Of a DNA stretch of 64,000 bases, positions 22,501 to 33,708 are shown in pieces. Location of the stretch: the NCBI GenBank assembly GCA_027563935.2, contig CM050448.1:126271190-126335189 (forward strand). The letters run 5' to 3'. The stretch is from Costus lasius. Lineage: Eukaryota > Streptophyta > Magnoliopsida > Zingiberales > Costaceae. The position numbers and the translations under genes are program-made. The notes under the pieces are model-generated. The model made no database searches and was not told where the DNA came from. It saw only the letters and a program-made list of their open reading frames with translations. Numbering within the stretch: the first letter of the stretch is position 1; each line of letters begins with the position of its first letter.

Positions 22501-25500
22501 AGTACTGAGCTTTGTTCGCATGAAGTTCACTATGAACTTTCAATTCTTCAAACTTGCTTAAGTATTTTATTTCATTTAATGGCGACTATTTTAGATATAT
22601 CCATTAAATATAATCTTGATCCTTAAAGTATGAAGGAATATTTCTCTAAACCTAGGCTCATATTAGGTTAGCGTGTGATAGGTGGGTTATCTAAACCCAC
22701 TAAATTCACTTAAAGCCCTTACAAATATCTTTTTAAATGCATTAACAAGTTTCATTTCAGTTAAATGAGCTTGTTAGATGCCCTTCATCTCATACGAACG
22801 TAGTTGTCTCAAGAAACATTTGGTCTAGCTGGCCAACGAATCTTGGACTCGTTAAATTGCCTTGTCTCGTGGTATCCTTTAAATCATCCCTAGCTCTAGG
22901 GTCTTGTTCATTAAATTGGACAAATCTAAATTTCAGTCATTGCCATGTTAAATTTGGAGTTATGTTCTCCCATATCAGGGATCTAATATCGATTACAGCT
23001 ATTGATTGTGTACCATAGTTATCTCTAGAAGTAAAATTCTTGAATATTACTTAATCATAGATATATTGGCACACCAAAATTGTTATTGGGCTAGGAACTG
23101 GAGTTTTCTTAAAAGAGTTGGTTAACCCATCACTTGAATGCATAAATTTTTGCTAGTGTCATGTTAAATACTCATTCTTTTATTACGGTTGTTAAACTTT
23201 GGTCTGGATTGTGGTAAATTAAGTTTGTAGATTCTAGTTTTTGTTTGGTAGGATTTATTAAGCTTTAAGAATATCTATCAAGGTTATAGTGGAAAATAAT
23301 TTTTTTTTTCTCTTTTTGCTTATCTAACTAAATGCCAATTAATGAAAACTATAAAATGATAAAAAGACTAGAAATTTTAAGAGACAATATAGAGAACGTG
23401 GAGCAATATGCAAATAATATTGAAGTTGATCATTTTTTGAAACTAGATGTAATGTAATTCATTTGGAAAGATAAAAAAAACATAAACAAAAACCAAGTTT
23501 TAAGAGGAGAATTTAAGTTACCAATCAGTACTAGTGATTCTTTATATGTAAGTTTGTATAAGTTGTTCCCATTTCTTGATAAAATCCAATATAGGCAAAG
23601 TAAAGCAAGGTTTAAAATCTTAATTTCTCCAGGCGTATTGGATGTATCAGTTTTGTCTCGACATGTACATGTTAGATGTATTGACAGTCGACTAAAGGAT
23701 TAAAATTTTGGTCCGAACGTTACCGAAATTTTCGATTTATACTGGTCTAAGACAAGATAGGTACAAGACCAAAATCACCACAGCATATATCTCTCTATCA
23801 TATAGGTCTCGCCGGACCAGTTTTACGATTCTTGCACTATACTATATTGGAAACGGTTGTACCAATACTCAAATGCATCTCTCTATCTCAAGACTAGTTT
23901 TTAAAACTATAGAGTCAAGAAAGAAATTTTTTTCTAATTTCCTACTTTATTTCTTTTTCCTATTTGCTATTACTTGTTTGTTTCCACTCGAGGACCCACA
24001 ACCACTCAGTTTGAGCAGTTGAGCAGTCACAACGGACATGCCGGAGAAGGCATTCGGCATGCATTCCTGTCCATTCTACAGTGGCAAATGAGGTAATAGG
24101 TTGCTATAGGAGGTGACCTCTTATCTCACCTTAGGGAATAGCAAATGTATTGAATGACAAATGACAATGAAGCTACCAAAAAAGCAGTGAATGGCGCACA
24201 GAGTGGTCTTCAATGAAAATTGGTGATGAACAGCGAAGGGAACTAGTGGCAACCTATGGGCTGTCAAATGATAACTAGGATATTGTCAGATTTACAGAGT
24301 GTATGTTTTGGTGAAAGTTTTCAGTGGACAAATTTGTTGACGTGGTAGATGGGGTGAGGTGGAAAATGTGATAGCGTGAACTTGTTGTGCGATGGTGCTG
24401 GGCTCGAGTGTGGGTCACCACGTAGGGATAAGGGGAGAACCTGGAGAGAGGATAGAACTGATAGGAGAGGATCCAACTGTGACCTGATGCCAAATTAGCA
24501 CAAACCCAAAGAGAACAGAGGGGGAGATAAAATAGTTAACCGGAGGAATATATATATATATATGCTTAAGAGACAACATAAAATAATGATAATACATACT
24601 CATACGTGATATAGTGATAGTGATTACCCACTAACAGGACTTGGTAAATACTGAATTGTAATCCAGTGTCGTAGTGTGACAGTGGATACATATCAATTAT
24701 ATTCATCATCCATTGTGGTATAACCAAAAAGTTAACGCCTAAGCATAAGTCTTCTCTTTCCTTCTTTAGCATAATCTGTTGAAGATTGATTTTCTGTTTA
24801 TGAGGACTTCCTGCTTCCAACAATAAGAGAAATTAATTGCTACACATTATGCTGCATCCTGAGAATCTATGTAGTTGTGCGTTTCTTCCAAGTAATTTGT
24901 AATTGAAAAGGGAAAAATGTATCTCATTAAAGAGGATTACGGAACATTAGAAGATCAATCATTTCTTCATATCCAAAATAGAAAATTGTTGAATGTCTTC
25001 ATAATTACCTTGCTTATATGAAATGATGCTTCATCTGACTAAAGTTTGAGATTTTTTTTAACAATAGCAGGATTTCCTTCTCTCTTTCTTTCTGCTTTAG
25101 TTTTTAAAGATAGGTTTACTCACATATCTGTACGATTGATAATATTAGAATTCTCCTGTTACAAAATTTGTGATCTTTTGTTGCACAAGGCACACCCATA
25201 TTTTTTCATTGTATGACTGTGATGCTGGATCTGGAATGGTTGGTTCTGCTTTTATTTCAGATGATTTCTGGATTCTTATTTCTTTTTGCAGCTTGCTAGA
25301 GTACTAGCTTTAAGACATTGTAGTGAAAGTTTAGCCTTTTTCATATTAAGCTGTCCATACTTAAATACAAATGTTGCAGTGGCAGGAAATTCTGCCGGCA
25401 TTCATATACATGCTCTATTCATTTCCAAGGCCTCTGGTGAGATACTGAAGCAATACGCTGGCCTTGCTGGCTTGGACATGTGGATTGTGCCCACTATTGA

Positions 25501-28500
25501 CAATTCAGCATGGTCAATTGTGGCCATCTCGTTTATATCGCTACTAGCTATGTCTGCTGTGCTTGCTATGTGTTTTTTTGTCCGAAGACACCGAATAAGG
25601 CGTGAACAACCCAGGGTTCCTAACATCCGTGAGTTCCATGGAATGAGCAGTCAATTAGTGAAAGCAATGCCATGTCTGATATTCACCTCAGTTGTGGAAG
25701 ATAATTGCACTTCAACAGCTTGTGCCATTTGCCTAGAGGACTACAGTGTCGGAGAGAAGCTTAGGGTACTGCCATGTCGACATAGTGAGTATCTCGAGTC
25801 CTTGCACACAAATTGATCATCCACTTTTTGTTCTTTAGTTGTAACTATCATATCTCTTAAATTCTGGAAATCTTTCTGTTCTTTGAAATTAATCTCACGT
25901 AGAACTGATTCAATTGTCTTGAATCTTTTGCATCTTAGAATCTGGAAAACTTACAACTAGGTTATCATCTTCGTTCTTCTGGATACTTTTTACTTGCAAT
26001 CTAGCATTCTAAAATTCTGCAATTTTCATAATATTAAGATTGACTACTAATGGACAAACTTGACATGCAAATGCCAATGTGTTCTTCCCATGTATCCTTC
26101 AATTTCAACCACAATGAAAGATCCAATTCTAGCTGTATTCCTTTATATAAAATCCAATGAAAGCGGTGATATTTCATTTGATTGATCACCAAAGTTAAAA
26201 AATAACATACTTTCTCTTCAATTCAAAGGAATCCTGTTAAGTCTACATATCAACTGTATCCAAAATAGAACAATAGCAGGTGCTTACTTGAAAAGATAAA
26301 ACATAAACTTTTTTTTATACCTTTTTAATCATTCTCTAGAAATACTGTTATCAATCATTTTCAACCAGATTTAAGGCTGCACCAAGCTTCTTTTTCATTG
26401 TTCATACCAAGGTCAAGATATAGATCCGTACCAGTCCATTGTCAAATGGTACCTATCGACACATGGTACCGATGGTACTAGTAGGTATAATAATATTATA
26501 TACACATATTTAAAGCGACCTTGTACTGGTAAAGATTGATATGAACCATCTGTATTAGGCAGTACCATGCTTTGTGGAAGCATTATAACTTTATTTGCAA
26601 AAACTTACATATAGCTATTCTCAATTGACGGCCTTTTTGGCCCTACTTTTAAGTAAATTTTAAGCAGCTTTTAAGTAGAAAACAGATAAAAAACTATTTA
26701 GTAATGAAAAATAGAAGAAAAAAAAGTAAAAAAAAAAGTAGAATTTGGGAAAGCTCCAATTTTGATGCTTTTTCGGCTTCTGATTATTCAAAAAAGTAAC
26801 TCACATGATTTTATTTAAAATTTTAAGTATTATTATTTTAAATAATTTAAAATTTTAATATAAAAAATAAAATATATTATTATTTTAAATAATTTATTTA
26901 TTTATTATTTTAAAATTTTATATTAGTTAAAAGTTATTCACCAAACATCTTATAAATTTTAACAGAAAAGTACCGTATAGGAAAGCACAATTATAAAAAC
27001 TACTAACATGGGTCCTAACAGGCCCTGAATCCTAAATTTTGTGAGATGGATACTTTTCTTAAATGCTTCTACATTTGCATTATGGGAGATGTCTAAAACA
27101 TCAACCACTTTGGGTTATTTACATTTGTGAACTAACACTTTTTGGTTGATAATTGACATGACTCATTAAATAGTCTTTTAGAGAAAAAATCAATCGCTTA
27201 TGTAATATAACTTCTCTCTGTAATTATATCTTTCTTGCTTTCAAAAATTAGCATACTCTGAAATGGCATTTTGTGTCTTCTTCTCATTGTCTCATTACAT
27301 ACTCTGCACGAATTCAAATTTGGTTGCACATGATATTCATTAGCTATTGCAACTTCTGATCTATTCTTGTAGCTTGTTAGTTCCATTACCTATACGGTAG
27401 TAGCTTGTAGGATATTTTCATATATTGAAATTTTGCTAACTTCTTTATATTGACGGTCCTTAATTAACTGATTTGCACATGATATTCATTAGCTATTGCA
27501 ACTTCTGATATATTAGCTTGTTAGTTCAATTCCTTATACAGGAGTAGCGTGTGGGATATTTTCATATAATGAAACTTTGCTAACTTCTTTATATTGACAT
27601 TCCTTAATTAACTGAGATTTAGCAATAATTATATTATTATAAGTATTTCCAAATGCTTGTTGAATTGATATAAGTATTTTCACAAGCATCAGCATTCTAC
27701 TTGTTATAATTAGAATAACTACTTATAATTTCTAAAAGTAATTGGCTCTATTTCTTTCTAGAAATTTTTGCTACCAATGCTATATACCATTATAAGGATT
27801 TGAACTGAAGGAAAGAATGAGCATCATATTAAAAGTTATAAGAATAACATGAAATCACATGCAATCAAATCAAAATATGACACAAATAGCGTGTGGGAAG
27901 ATACAAATGTCATACATAACATATAATTCTTGAAGAAAAGGTGGCTCGATTACATTAGACTCTACTGATCACTTTGGAAAATTGATGTTGACATAGTGAA
28001 AAAAGTTTAGGCAATTTATTTTTGCTTTTCTAGAAATCTCTCACAAGGTATATTCAATAGAAAAAGTTAAATATTATCATAATTATAGGTTATATCGTAG
28101 TCAATGAATGCCAATTAACTAGAACTGCTTGATGGGTTAGATATCTTATATAATGCGTAGGTAGCATACAATCATTCAAGAAAATGACATCCATCTTCCG
28201 TGGTGTAGGATATAAGGAACAATGTCCTGATAATGATTGTTCAGATAAAATTGCAAGGTTTCCTGATAAAAATAAATAGGATAGCTGTTAGAAATTAAAA
28301 AATTAGAAAGTGCAGCGGACGGCAGCTTCAATCAACTACGGTGACCCATCACAACATTAGAAAATATAGAGGAGAAAAAACATAACACTAATTTATTGAT
28401 AATCGTGAATTACATGAACTTATATAGGAAACTTAACTAAGATAAGTTATCTAAATTTACCCTATGACATAAATAACTTAATCTAAATTTAGCCTCATGA

Positions 28501-30330
28501 TTTTCTCTCTAGAACTATCTAAATGCATGTCTATGTTTCCACGTTCAAGGCATGTTTACATTTCAACACGCTCCCTTAAACATGAATTGACTATAAAATT
28601 ATTTCGTGTGATGATAGCACCTTTCAACTCAATGCACAACAAGATTGGCTTGTTGGCTCACTACTTTCTTGCTTTTTTTTAGCATGATATTTTCAACAAC
28701 TCCTCCTCTTAGCACACCACAATGACTCTGGGTTTTGGCAACTTCCCCTAGCGCATGATGACTCCTTTCATCAGCGATGCTAGTGACTCTACTTTTGGCA
28801 CAGCTTATGTTACAATGACAATGGGTTGTAAATAAAGGAATATCTCTCAAGCAAAGACTTTGACTCAGCTCTTCTGCTACAACGACTCTGGCTTGTAAAA
28901 ATATGATTATGGCGAGGACCTCGACTTGACTTTGACACCATGTTAGAAACTAGAAAGTGCAGTGGATGGCAGCTTCAATTAACTACGATGACCCATCACA
29001 AAAATAGAAAATATAAAGAGAGAAAAATATAACACTAACTTATTGACGGCCGCCTCTGACAATCATGAATTACATAAACTTATATAGGAAACTCAACTAA
29101 GATAAGTTATCTAAATTTATTCCATGACTCAAATAACTTAATTTAAATTTAGCCTCACAATTTTCTCTCTAGAACTATCTAAATGCATGTCCACATTCCC
29201 ACGTTCAAGACATATTTACATTTCAACAATAGCATCATGTAACCAATTTCTTAATTCAGAAAGAATGAATTCCCTCTTAAGTATTTCTGAAATTACTGAA
29301 GTTCATAGCTAGTTTGAAGCAATTTGTTTTAAATTTGGTATTTCCTAAGCCAAATTTCAAATCTGTGACAACTTTTCTAATCTAAATTTCTTGCTTATTG
29401 GATGACCTGCATGCCATTTAGATCTTGTCAGTAAATGAGCTAGATTACCTTTATTAGTACTCTTGTGCGATTTGTTGATATTTAGCAATTCCTGTATAGG
29501 ATGCGTTGACATAACAATTCTCTTAGATTTGCTACAGCATATTTCCTCTTTTGAATTCTTATTTGTCAGATTGACAAAAATCATGTGGAAGTATTCTTCC
29601 TGGTACTTTTTCCATCGTTGAACCCATTTCCTGTTTATAATTTACATGTAAATAATTAGTTAGCTCTTGTATGCTAATATTCTTTGTTAAACATTGAACA
29701 GAGTTCCATGCTTTTTGTGTTGATTCTTGGCTCACTACTTGGAGAACATTCTGCCCTGTTTGCAAGCAAGATGCTATGACAGGCATAGCTAATCATCCAG
29801 CTTCTGAGTCGACACCTTTACTTTCTTCTGGTGAAGCAACTTCATTTGACAATGCTGGACTGTCATCATTGCATTCGTCTATGCCCGCATCTCCAGCCAT
29901 CCAAATATCTGCAATGCCACCCAGGCCTCAATCAAATTCCCGTCAGCATTCATACTCTAGTACTAGTTCCGCAGCTATACAAATAGTTCCAATGCATCCC
30001 CACTCTCAATCAAGTTTCTTCTCTGGTGCTTCCCATACCCCCAATCTGCACAGATCTTATGGGCGTTCACCATCTATTAATATAAGTAGAAGCTCTTTGG
30101 ACCTCAGAAATGCATCATCTCACAGATCTCGCTCTTATCTTCTATCTCCTCACTCCTTGTATTCACCTATCAATTCAAGACTTGCATCATCTTACATTCC
30201 TGGGTCAAGTAATGCATCCCCCAGCTATCTTGCTGCATCATCCAGTCGTCAGTCATACTTGAGACATTGCACTGAATCAGGGGCTAGCCTTTCTGCTTTA
30301 GCCTCAGGGCAATCTTTGCCAGGATGTTGA
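16535..30330 (+). CDS. RMR-type vacuolar sorting receptor (PA-TM-RING-H2), 4 exons, 461 aa
   Basis: Exons 16535-16661, 18741-18965, 25380-25784 and 29702-30330 join in frame at GT-AG borders. Residues 1-21 form a signal peptide. A protease-associated (PA) luminal domain follows ([59 protein letters not shown]). About 162-185 is a transmembrane helix, then basic RRHRIRR. RING-H2 spans 232-273 with C232, C235, C250, H252, H255, C258, C270, C273, all eight ligands present. A Ser-rich tail fills the last 185 residues. RMR proteins are type I membrane receptors that bind C-terminal or other vacuolar sorting signals of storage proteins in the Golgi/prevacuole; the RING suggests E3 ligase potential. 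Introns are very long (2.1, 6.4 and 3.9 kb) and hold transposons. Length and domain order suit the family. Which RMR paralogue it is cannot be told. Confidence 0.95.
17280..17465. repeat. GGTACC-type dispersed repeat in RMR intron 1
   Basis: Frequent GTACC/GGTAC words (AGTACC, GGTACA, GTACCAACC, GTACCATCTGGTA) resemble the segments at 23640-23880, 26395-26575, 52370-52578 and 53360-53470. It is decayed, with no clear ends. Confidence 0.45.
20070..21270 (-). mobile_element. decayed Ty1/copia gag-pol fragment in RMR intron 2
   Basis: On the minus strand, from high to low coordinates, one reads a gag piece ([11 protein letters not shown].. VFNRLM, about 21200-21090), a knuckle-like CTHC near 20975, the protease-type [17 protein letters not shown] near 20770, a GAG-pre-integrase-like W..HLSHPTS near 20390, and an integrase start [15 protein letters not shown] near 20200. 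The order gag, PR, IN is that of Ty1/copia. Frames are broken repeatedly and no RT or RNase H remains. LTRs were not identified. Confidence 0.7.
21911..22128. repeat. two-copy tandem repeat, period about 116 bp, RMR intron 2
   Basis: A block containing GGTTGTTGAAGAATTT, CCATGGCCTTAC and CTAATGGGCCCTACTACCA occurs at about 21911-22012 and again at 22027-22128 with several substitutions. Confidence 0.8.
22230..25370. other. remainder of RMR intron 2
   Basis: No exon or ORF I can support. It contains a GTACC-rich segment (about 23640-23880) and a (TA)n at 24549-24563. ORFs of 60-104 codons are scattered and unrelated to the receptor. Confidence 0.45.
26395..26575. repeat. GGTACC-type dispersed repeat in RMR intron 3
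   Basis: GTACCAGT, GGTACCTA, TGGTACCGATGGTACTAG and GCAGTACCATG crowd this segment. It is related by word content to the GC-richer MITE-like copy at 52370-52578. Confidence 0.5.
26629..27025. mobile_element. Tourist-like MITE in RMR intron 3, 397 bp
   Basis: The left end CGGCCTTTTTGGCCC and the complement of the right end GGTCCTAACAGGCCC are imperfect inverted repeats. TGA flanks both sides (26626-26628, 27026-27028). The interior is AT-rich and shares extended similarity, in reverse orientation, with the element at 8394-8781, including the TTATTTATTATTTTAAAATT and TATAAATTTTAA stretches. Confidence 0.75.
27325..27616. repeat. 148-bp tandem duplication in RMR intron 3
   Basis: TTGCACATGATATTCATTAG starts at 27325 and again at 27473; both copies run through GATATTTTCATATA and CTTCTTTATATTGAC to TCCTTAATTAACTGA. 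A few substitutions and a small indel separate them. Confidence 0.85.
28286..29228 (-). mobile_element. TRIM (miniature LTR retrotransposon), 943 bp, RMR intron 3
   Basis: Two direct LTRs, 28286-28568 (283 bp) and 28941-29228 (288 bp), both start TGTTAGAAA and end TTTCAACA on the plus strand and look about 90% identical by eye. ATAGC stands on both sides (28281-28285, 29229-29233), a perfect 5-bp target duplication. On the minus strand the sequence just after the 5' LTR (complement of 28940-28928) reads TGGTGTCAAAGTC, close to the initiator-tRNA-Met primer site TGGTATCAGAGC, and AAGGGAGCG precedes the 3' LTR as a polypurine tract. The 372-bp interior has no protein. All the parts of a non-autonomous copia-like TRIM are therefore present, in reverse orientation to the gene. 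Confidence 0.92.
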
Positions 30331-31560
30331 TCTATGTCAATGGCTGCAGTTTTGCTCTATATATCTCTGTTCATTGTCAAAGCAGTTTGAATCCTAGACA
30401 ACCAGTTGTCGTTGCCAGAGTTGCAAAGCTGATTCGCACTACTATGATGACATGGTCCTTCCTGTTCAATGTGGTTATTCAGATTCTACGATTCTTATAT
30501 AATCTTGTCTTTGGATGTCATCATCTTATAGTGGGTAAAACGATGCTACTGTCATTTGATGCCTAAAAGGGTCGTTTATTGTTTGTAAATGGGGCCAGAA
30601 TCACGTTCTTGATCCATTCAAGGTCTGGCTGGCAAGAAAGAAACTGCAGCATTTCCTCTATATGCTTGGCGCTGTAGAGGAGCAACCGAGTCTTGGATGA
30701 TGTAGCACGCCAATGTTTACACAGGATACCTTTGTTGCGAGGCTTTTCAGGTATAATATATTTCATTCTCATGACTTGATCCATGTGAAATATTTGTCGT
30801 AAACCTTATGTTGTAGCTTTTGGCTGCTAAATTTTTCCCTCCTAGGGAATTGTTTTTTTGAAAAGCAAATCTTTGTCTCCGAAAATTTATTGCCCGTTAC
30901 TTCTTTCTGCAGAGATCCATGACATCCTTGATAAACAATAATTACATCGGATCGTAAAAGCTAAGGGGATGATATACTATTGCAGTATAAAGCATCGATT
31001 TCTAGGTTCATCTTTGTGAGACATTGAAAAGAAGATAAACTGTATATTGCTATTAGAATACTACCATCTTGTTAATTTAAATTGTGATGTGTTCATGATT
31101 TATAAACAGTGAGGCACGACAGCTCATTTGCGACGCATCTAGCATTCTGATTTTGGGTCATGTAGGAGAAAGAGTTCCTTGTAATTCTTTGAGATTGCGG
31201 CTCTCTTAGATTGTCCATAACTGAGTATTGATTTTTCTTAAGTCTAATTTTGTAAGATTTGTAACAGATCGGCATGCCTGTGTCATTGTCTTTTTTTTTT
31301 CCTTTTTTTTCCCTTGACTTCATGGGTGCCATGTGAGTATGTGACCAAACCAAATATCTGATCTGGCCACGTATAGTCGATTTTATGGGGAAAAAAAATC
31401 GAAACGAGTTCTTGACCTAGGAACCAACTCCTAATTGCGTCGTTCTTCATCATCTCGTACAAGAGTTTTTTCTCCGAATCTCTTAAACTGTGTGATCGAT
31501 ATCTTTGCATTTTTTTTCTTTAAATTCGAGTCTCAGAAAAGATCTTCTGGGTCAATAATA
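30331..31560 (+). other. 3' region of RMR and intergenic DNA
   Basis: The first few hundred bases are probably the RMR 3' untranslated region. No canonical AATAAA close to the stop stands out. ORFs here on either strand lack recognisable domains. Confidence 0.4.
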
Positions 31561-31582
31561 AAATATTAATTGTATGAGCTAT

Positions 31583-32306
31583 GCCTATAAATTTTATAGG
31601 CACACGCGGCTGATCATTGTTCATCTGATAACAATCTTAAAGCAGATGACGGTATAGTATTTTACCACTTCTGCTCCGTTAACATATGACACATCTCTCA
31701 CTTCCGTTACGTTAATTTTATGTTATCACCTATATTTATCTGAAATTTGTATTACTATCTTGTTGAGATGTGAAAATTTATACCATATTATTATAAATTT
31801 TTACTATATTATAGATTTTTTTTACCATGTTATTATAAATTTATCTGATTGAGATATAGAAATTTTTATCATGTTACAAAATTTTCTATCATGTTACTAT
31901 AAATTTTTACCATGTTAAAGATTTTTCTATCATGTTATTATAAATTTATCTAATTGAGATATAAAAATTTCTAATCGTGTTATAAATTTTTCTAACATGT
32001 TATTATAAATTTCTACCATATTATAGATTTTCTATCATGTTATTATAAACTTTTATTATTTTACTATAAATTTCTACTATGTTATAATAAATTTCTACCA
32101 TGCTATAAGTAGAAAAAATTTGTTACATTGTGGAAAAATAACTAGAGTTAAATTTTATTTTCGTTAACAGCACAGTTAGGCAGCGTTAACATTTTTTCTC
32201 TAGCAAGTCCAGATTTTCACTAATCAATGGCAGATTAACGGTAAAAAAATCAGTCGCGTGCGCCTATAATATTAGGCAACCGTGTGTATCTATAAAATTT
32301 CTCCCA
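31583..32306. repeat. inverted-repeat element with minisatellite interior
   Basis: TTATAGGCACACGCGGCTGAT near 31595 is matched in inverted orientation by ATCAGTCGCGTGCGCCTATAA near 32249, arms of about 30 bases with a few mismatches. Between them, about 31745-32125, a degenerate tandem repeat of roughly 25-30 bp (CATGTTATTATAAATTT / TACCATGTTATAGATTTT) fills the space. This may be a decayed MITE whose core expanded. Confidence 0.65.
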
Positions 32307-32345
32307 GCGCATGTGTGTCTTTCCATGTATACTGCTTGGGTTCAT

Positions 32346-32346
32346 A

Positions 32347-32378
<32 letters not shown>

Positions 32379-32386
32379 TACTACTG
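32346..32386. repeat. (AAT)n(ATT)n palindromic microsatellite
   Basis: An AAT run passes directly into an ATT run, able to form a hairpin. Confidence 0.85.
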
Positions 32387-32399
32387 TGATAATGATAAT

Positions 32400-33703
32400 G
32401 GGGATACCGTAAATATCTTGAATGGTAGAAATATAACAACTCTAATAAACTCATTTGAGGTCAAGTTTTTCAGGGTAGTGGAGAATAATGTGGAAATTAA
32501 ATTGCAAGATTCATTTTGTGTCAGCTCCTAAGGGTAATTGACTCTCACAAGCCATCTAAGGATATTATGTGTAAGTTTTATTTTTATTTTGTTTGTTTAT
32601 GCGTAATATACAAAATCAATTAAAAAATGCATGTATCATCTACTTTGGCAAGCTAGATAATAGTCATAGAATGTGGCATACTTATGTAGTTTAATTATAT
32701 ACTTGTTATATTTGTATAGTTTAATTATTATATTTCTTAATTTTAAGTAGACTAATATAATAAATACAATCAATATCTCACATTTATTCATTTAACATGA
32801 CTATTCATTTGTTATACTCTTTATATAAAAGCTACAAATTCTTTTTTATCATTCGTATTATTCTTGATGATTTGTGACATATTCAATTATATTCTTTCCT
32901 ATGCACTATTTTCAGAATAAGAAAGTGTATGAGACTCATATAGCTATATATAAATCATTCTTATGATAGGCTTGTGTAGTGTAATGTTTCTTACTATGCA
33001 CTAATGTGTTGAGTTGATATCTCATATCATGAATTATCAATCACTGGATATACTAATCTTAATATATTATTATTATTATCTTAATTCACAATAATATTTA
33101 ACTAAAAATATTTAAAAACAATTATATTATTAAAATAATACATATATTAAAATATAAATATCAACATGAAAAAAAAATATGTTAAAACCACTACTAAATA
33201 GTAATTCTTTAGTTGTGTTTTTTTAATGAAAAATTAAAAAAAAATAAAAAAATATATTGAATCTAGTAGCATTTTGATTTTGAATTTAATAAATTTTTTA
33301 TTTTTCTTTTAATTTTTCGTAAAAAAAATATATTATAAAGTACACTCCTACAATAGCACCTCCTTACAGACATGGAGTGGTATCTCCACATATTGGAATA
33401 AGTAACGCTTAAGATTTCAACGACCAGCTCTTGTCAATTTTAGACATTTTTTTAACTATGCACACCTCGCTCATATGTCCTTGTCTCTACGTGCTTAAAA
33501 TTTAAATTAAATTATTTAATTTGATTAAAAGGAATGTCTGTGCATATGATTCAAAACCAAAACTTATTTCCATTTGATGGTTATTGTGATCATGTTATTT
33601 GATAACACAAGTCAAAATATTTGAATTTTATATGAGTGTATGACTCATTAAGTCGAGTAATATTATAATCACATTAGTATGTTACATAGTGTCTAGCAAT
33701 ATA
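32400..33703. other. AT-rich intergenic DNA
   Basis: No gene or clear element; short ATT-rich runs near 33065. Confidence 0.45.
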
Positions 33704-33708
33704 CTATT

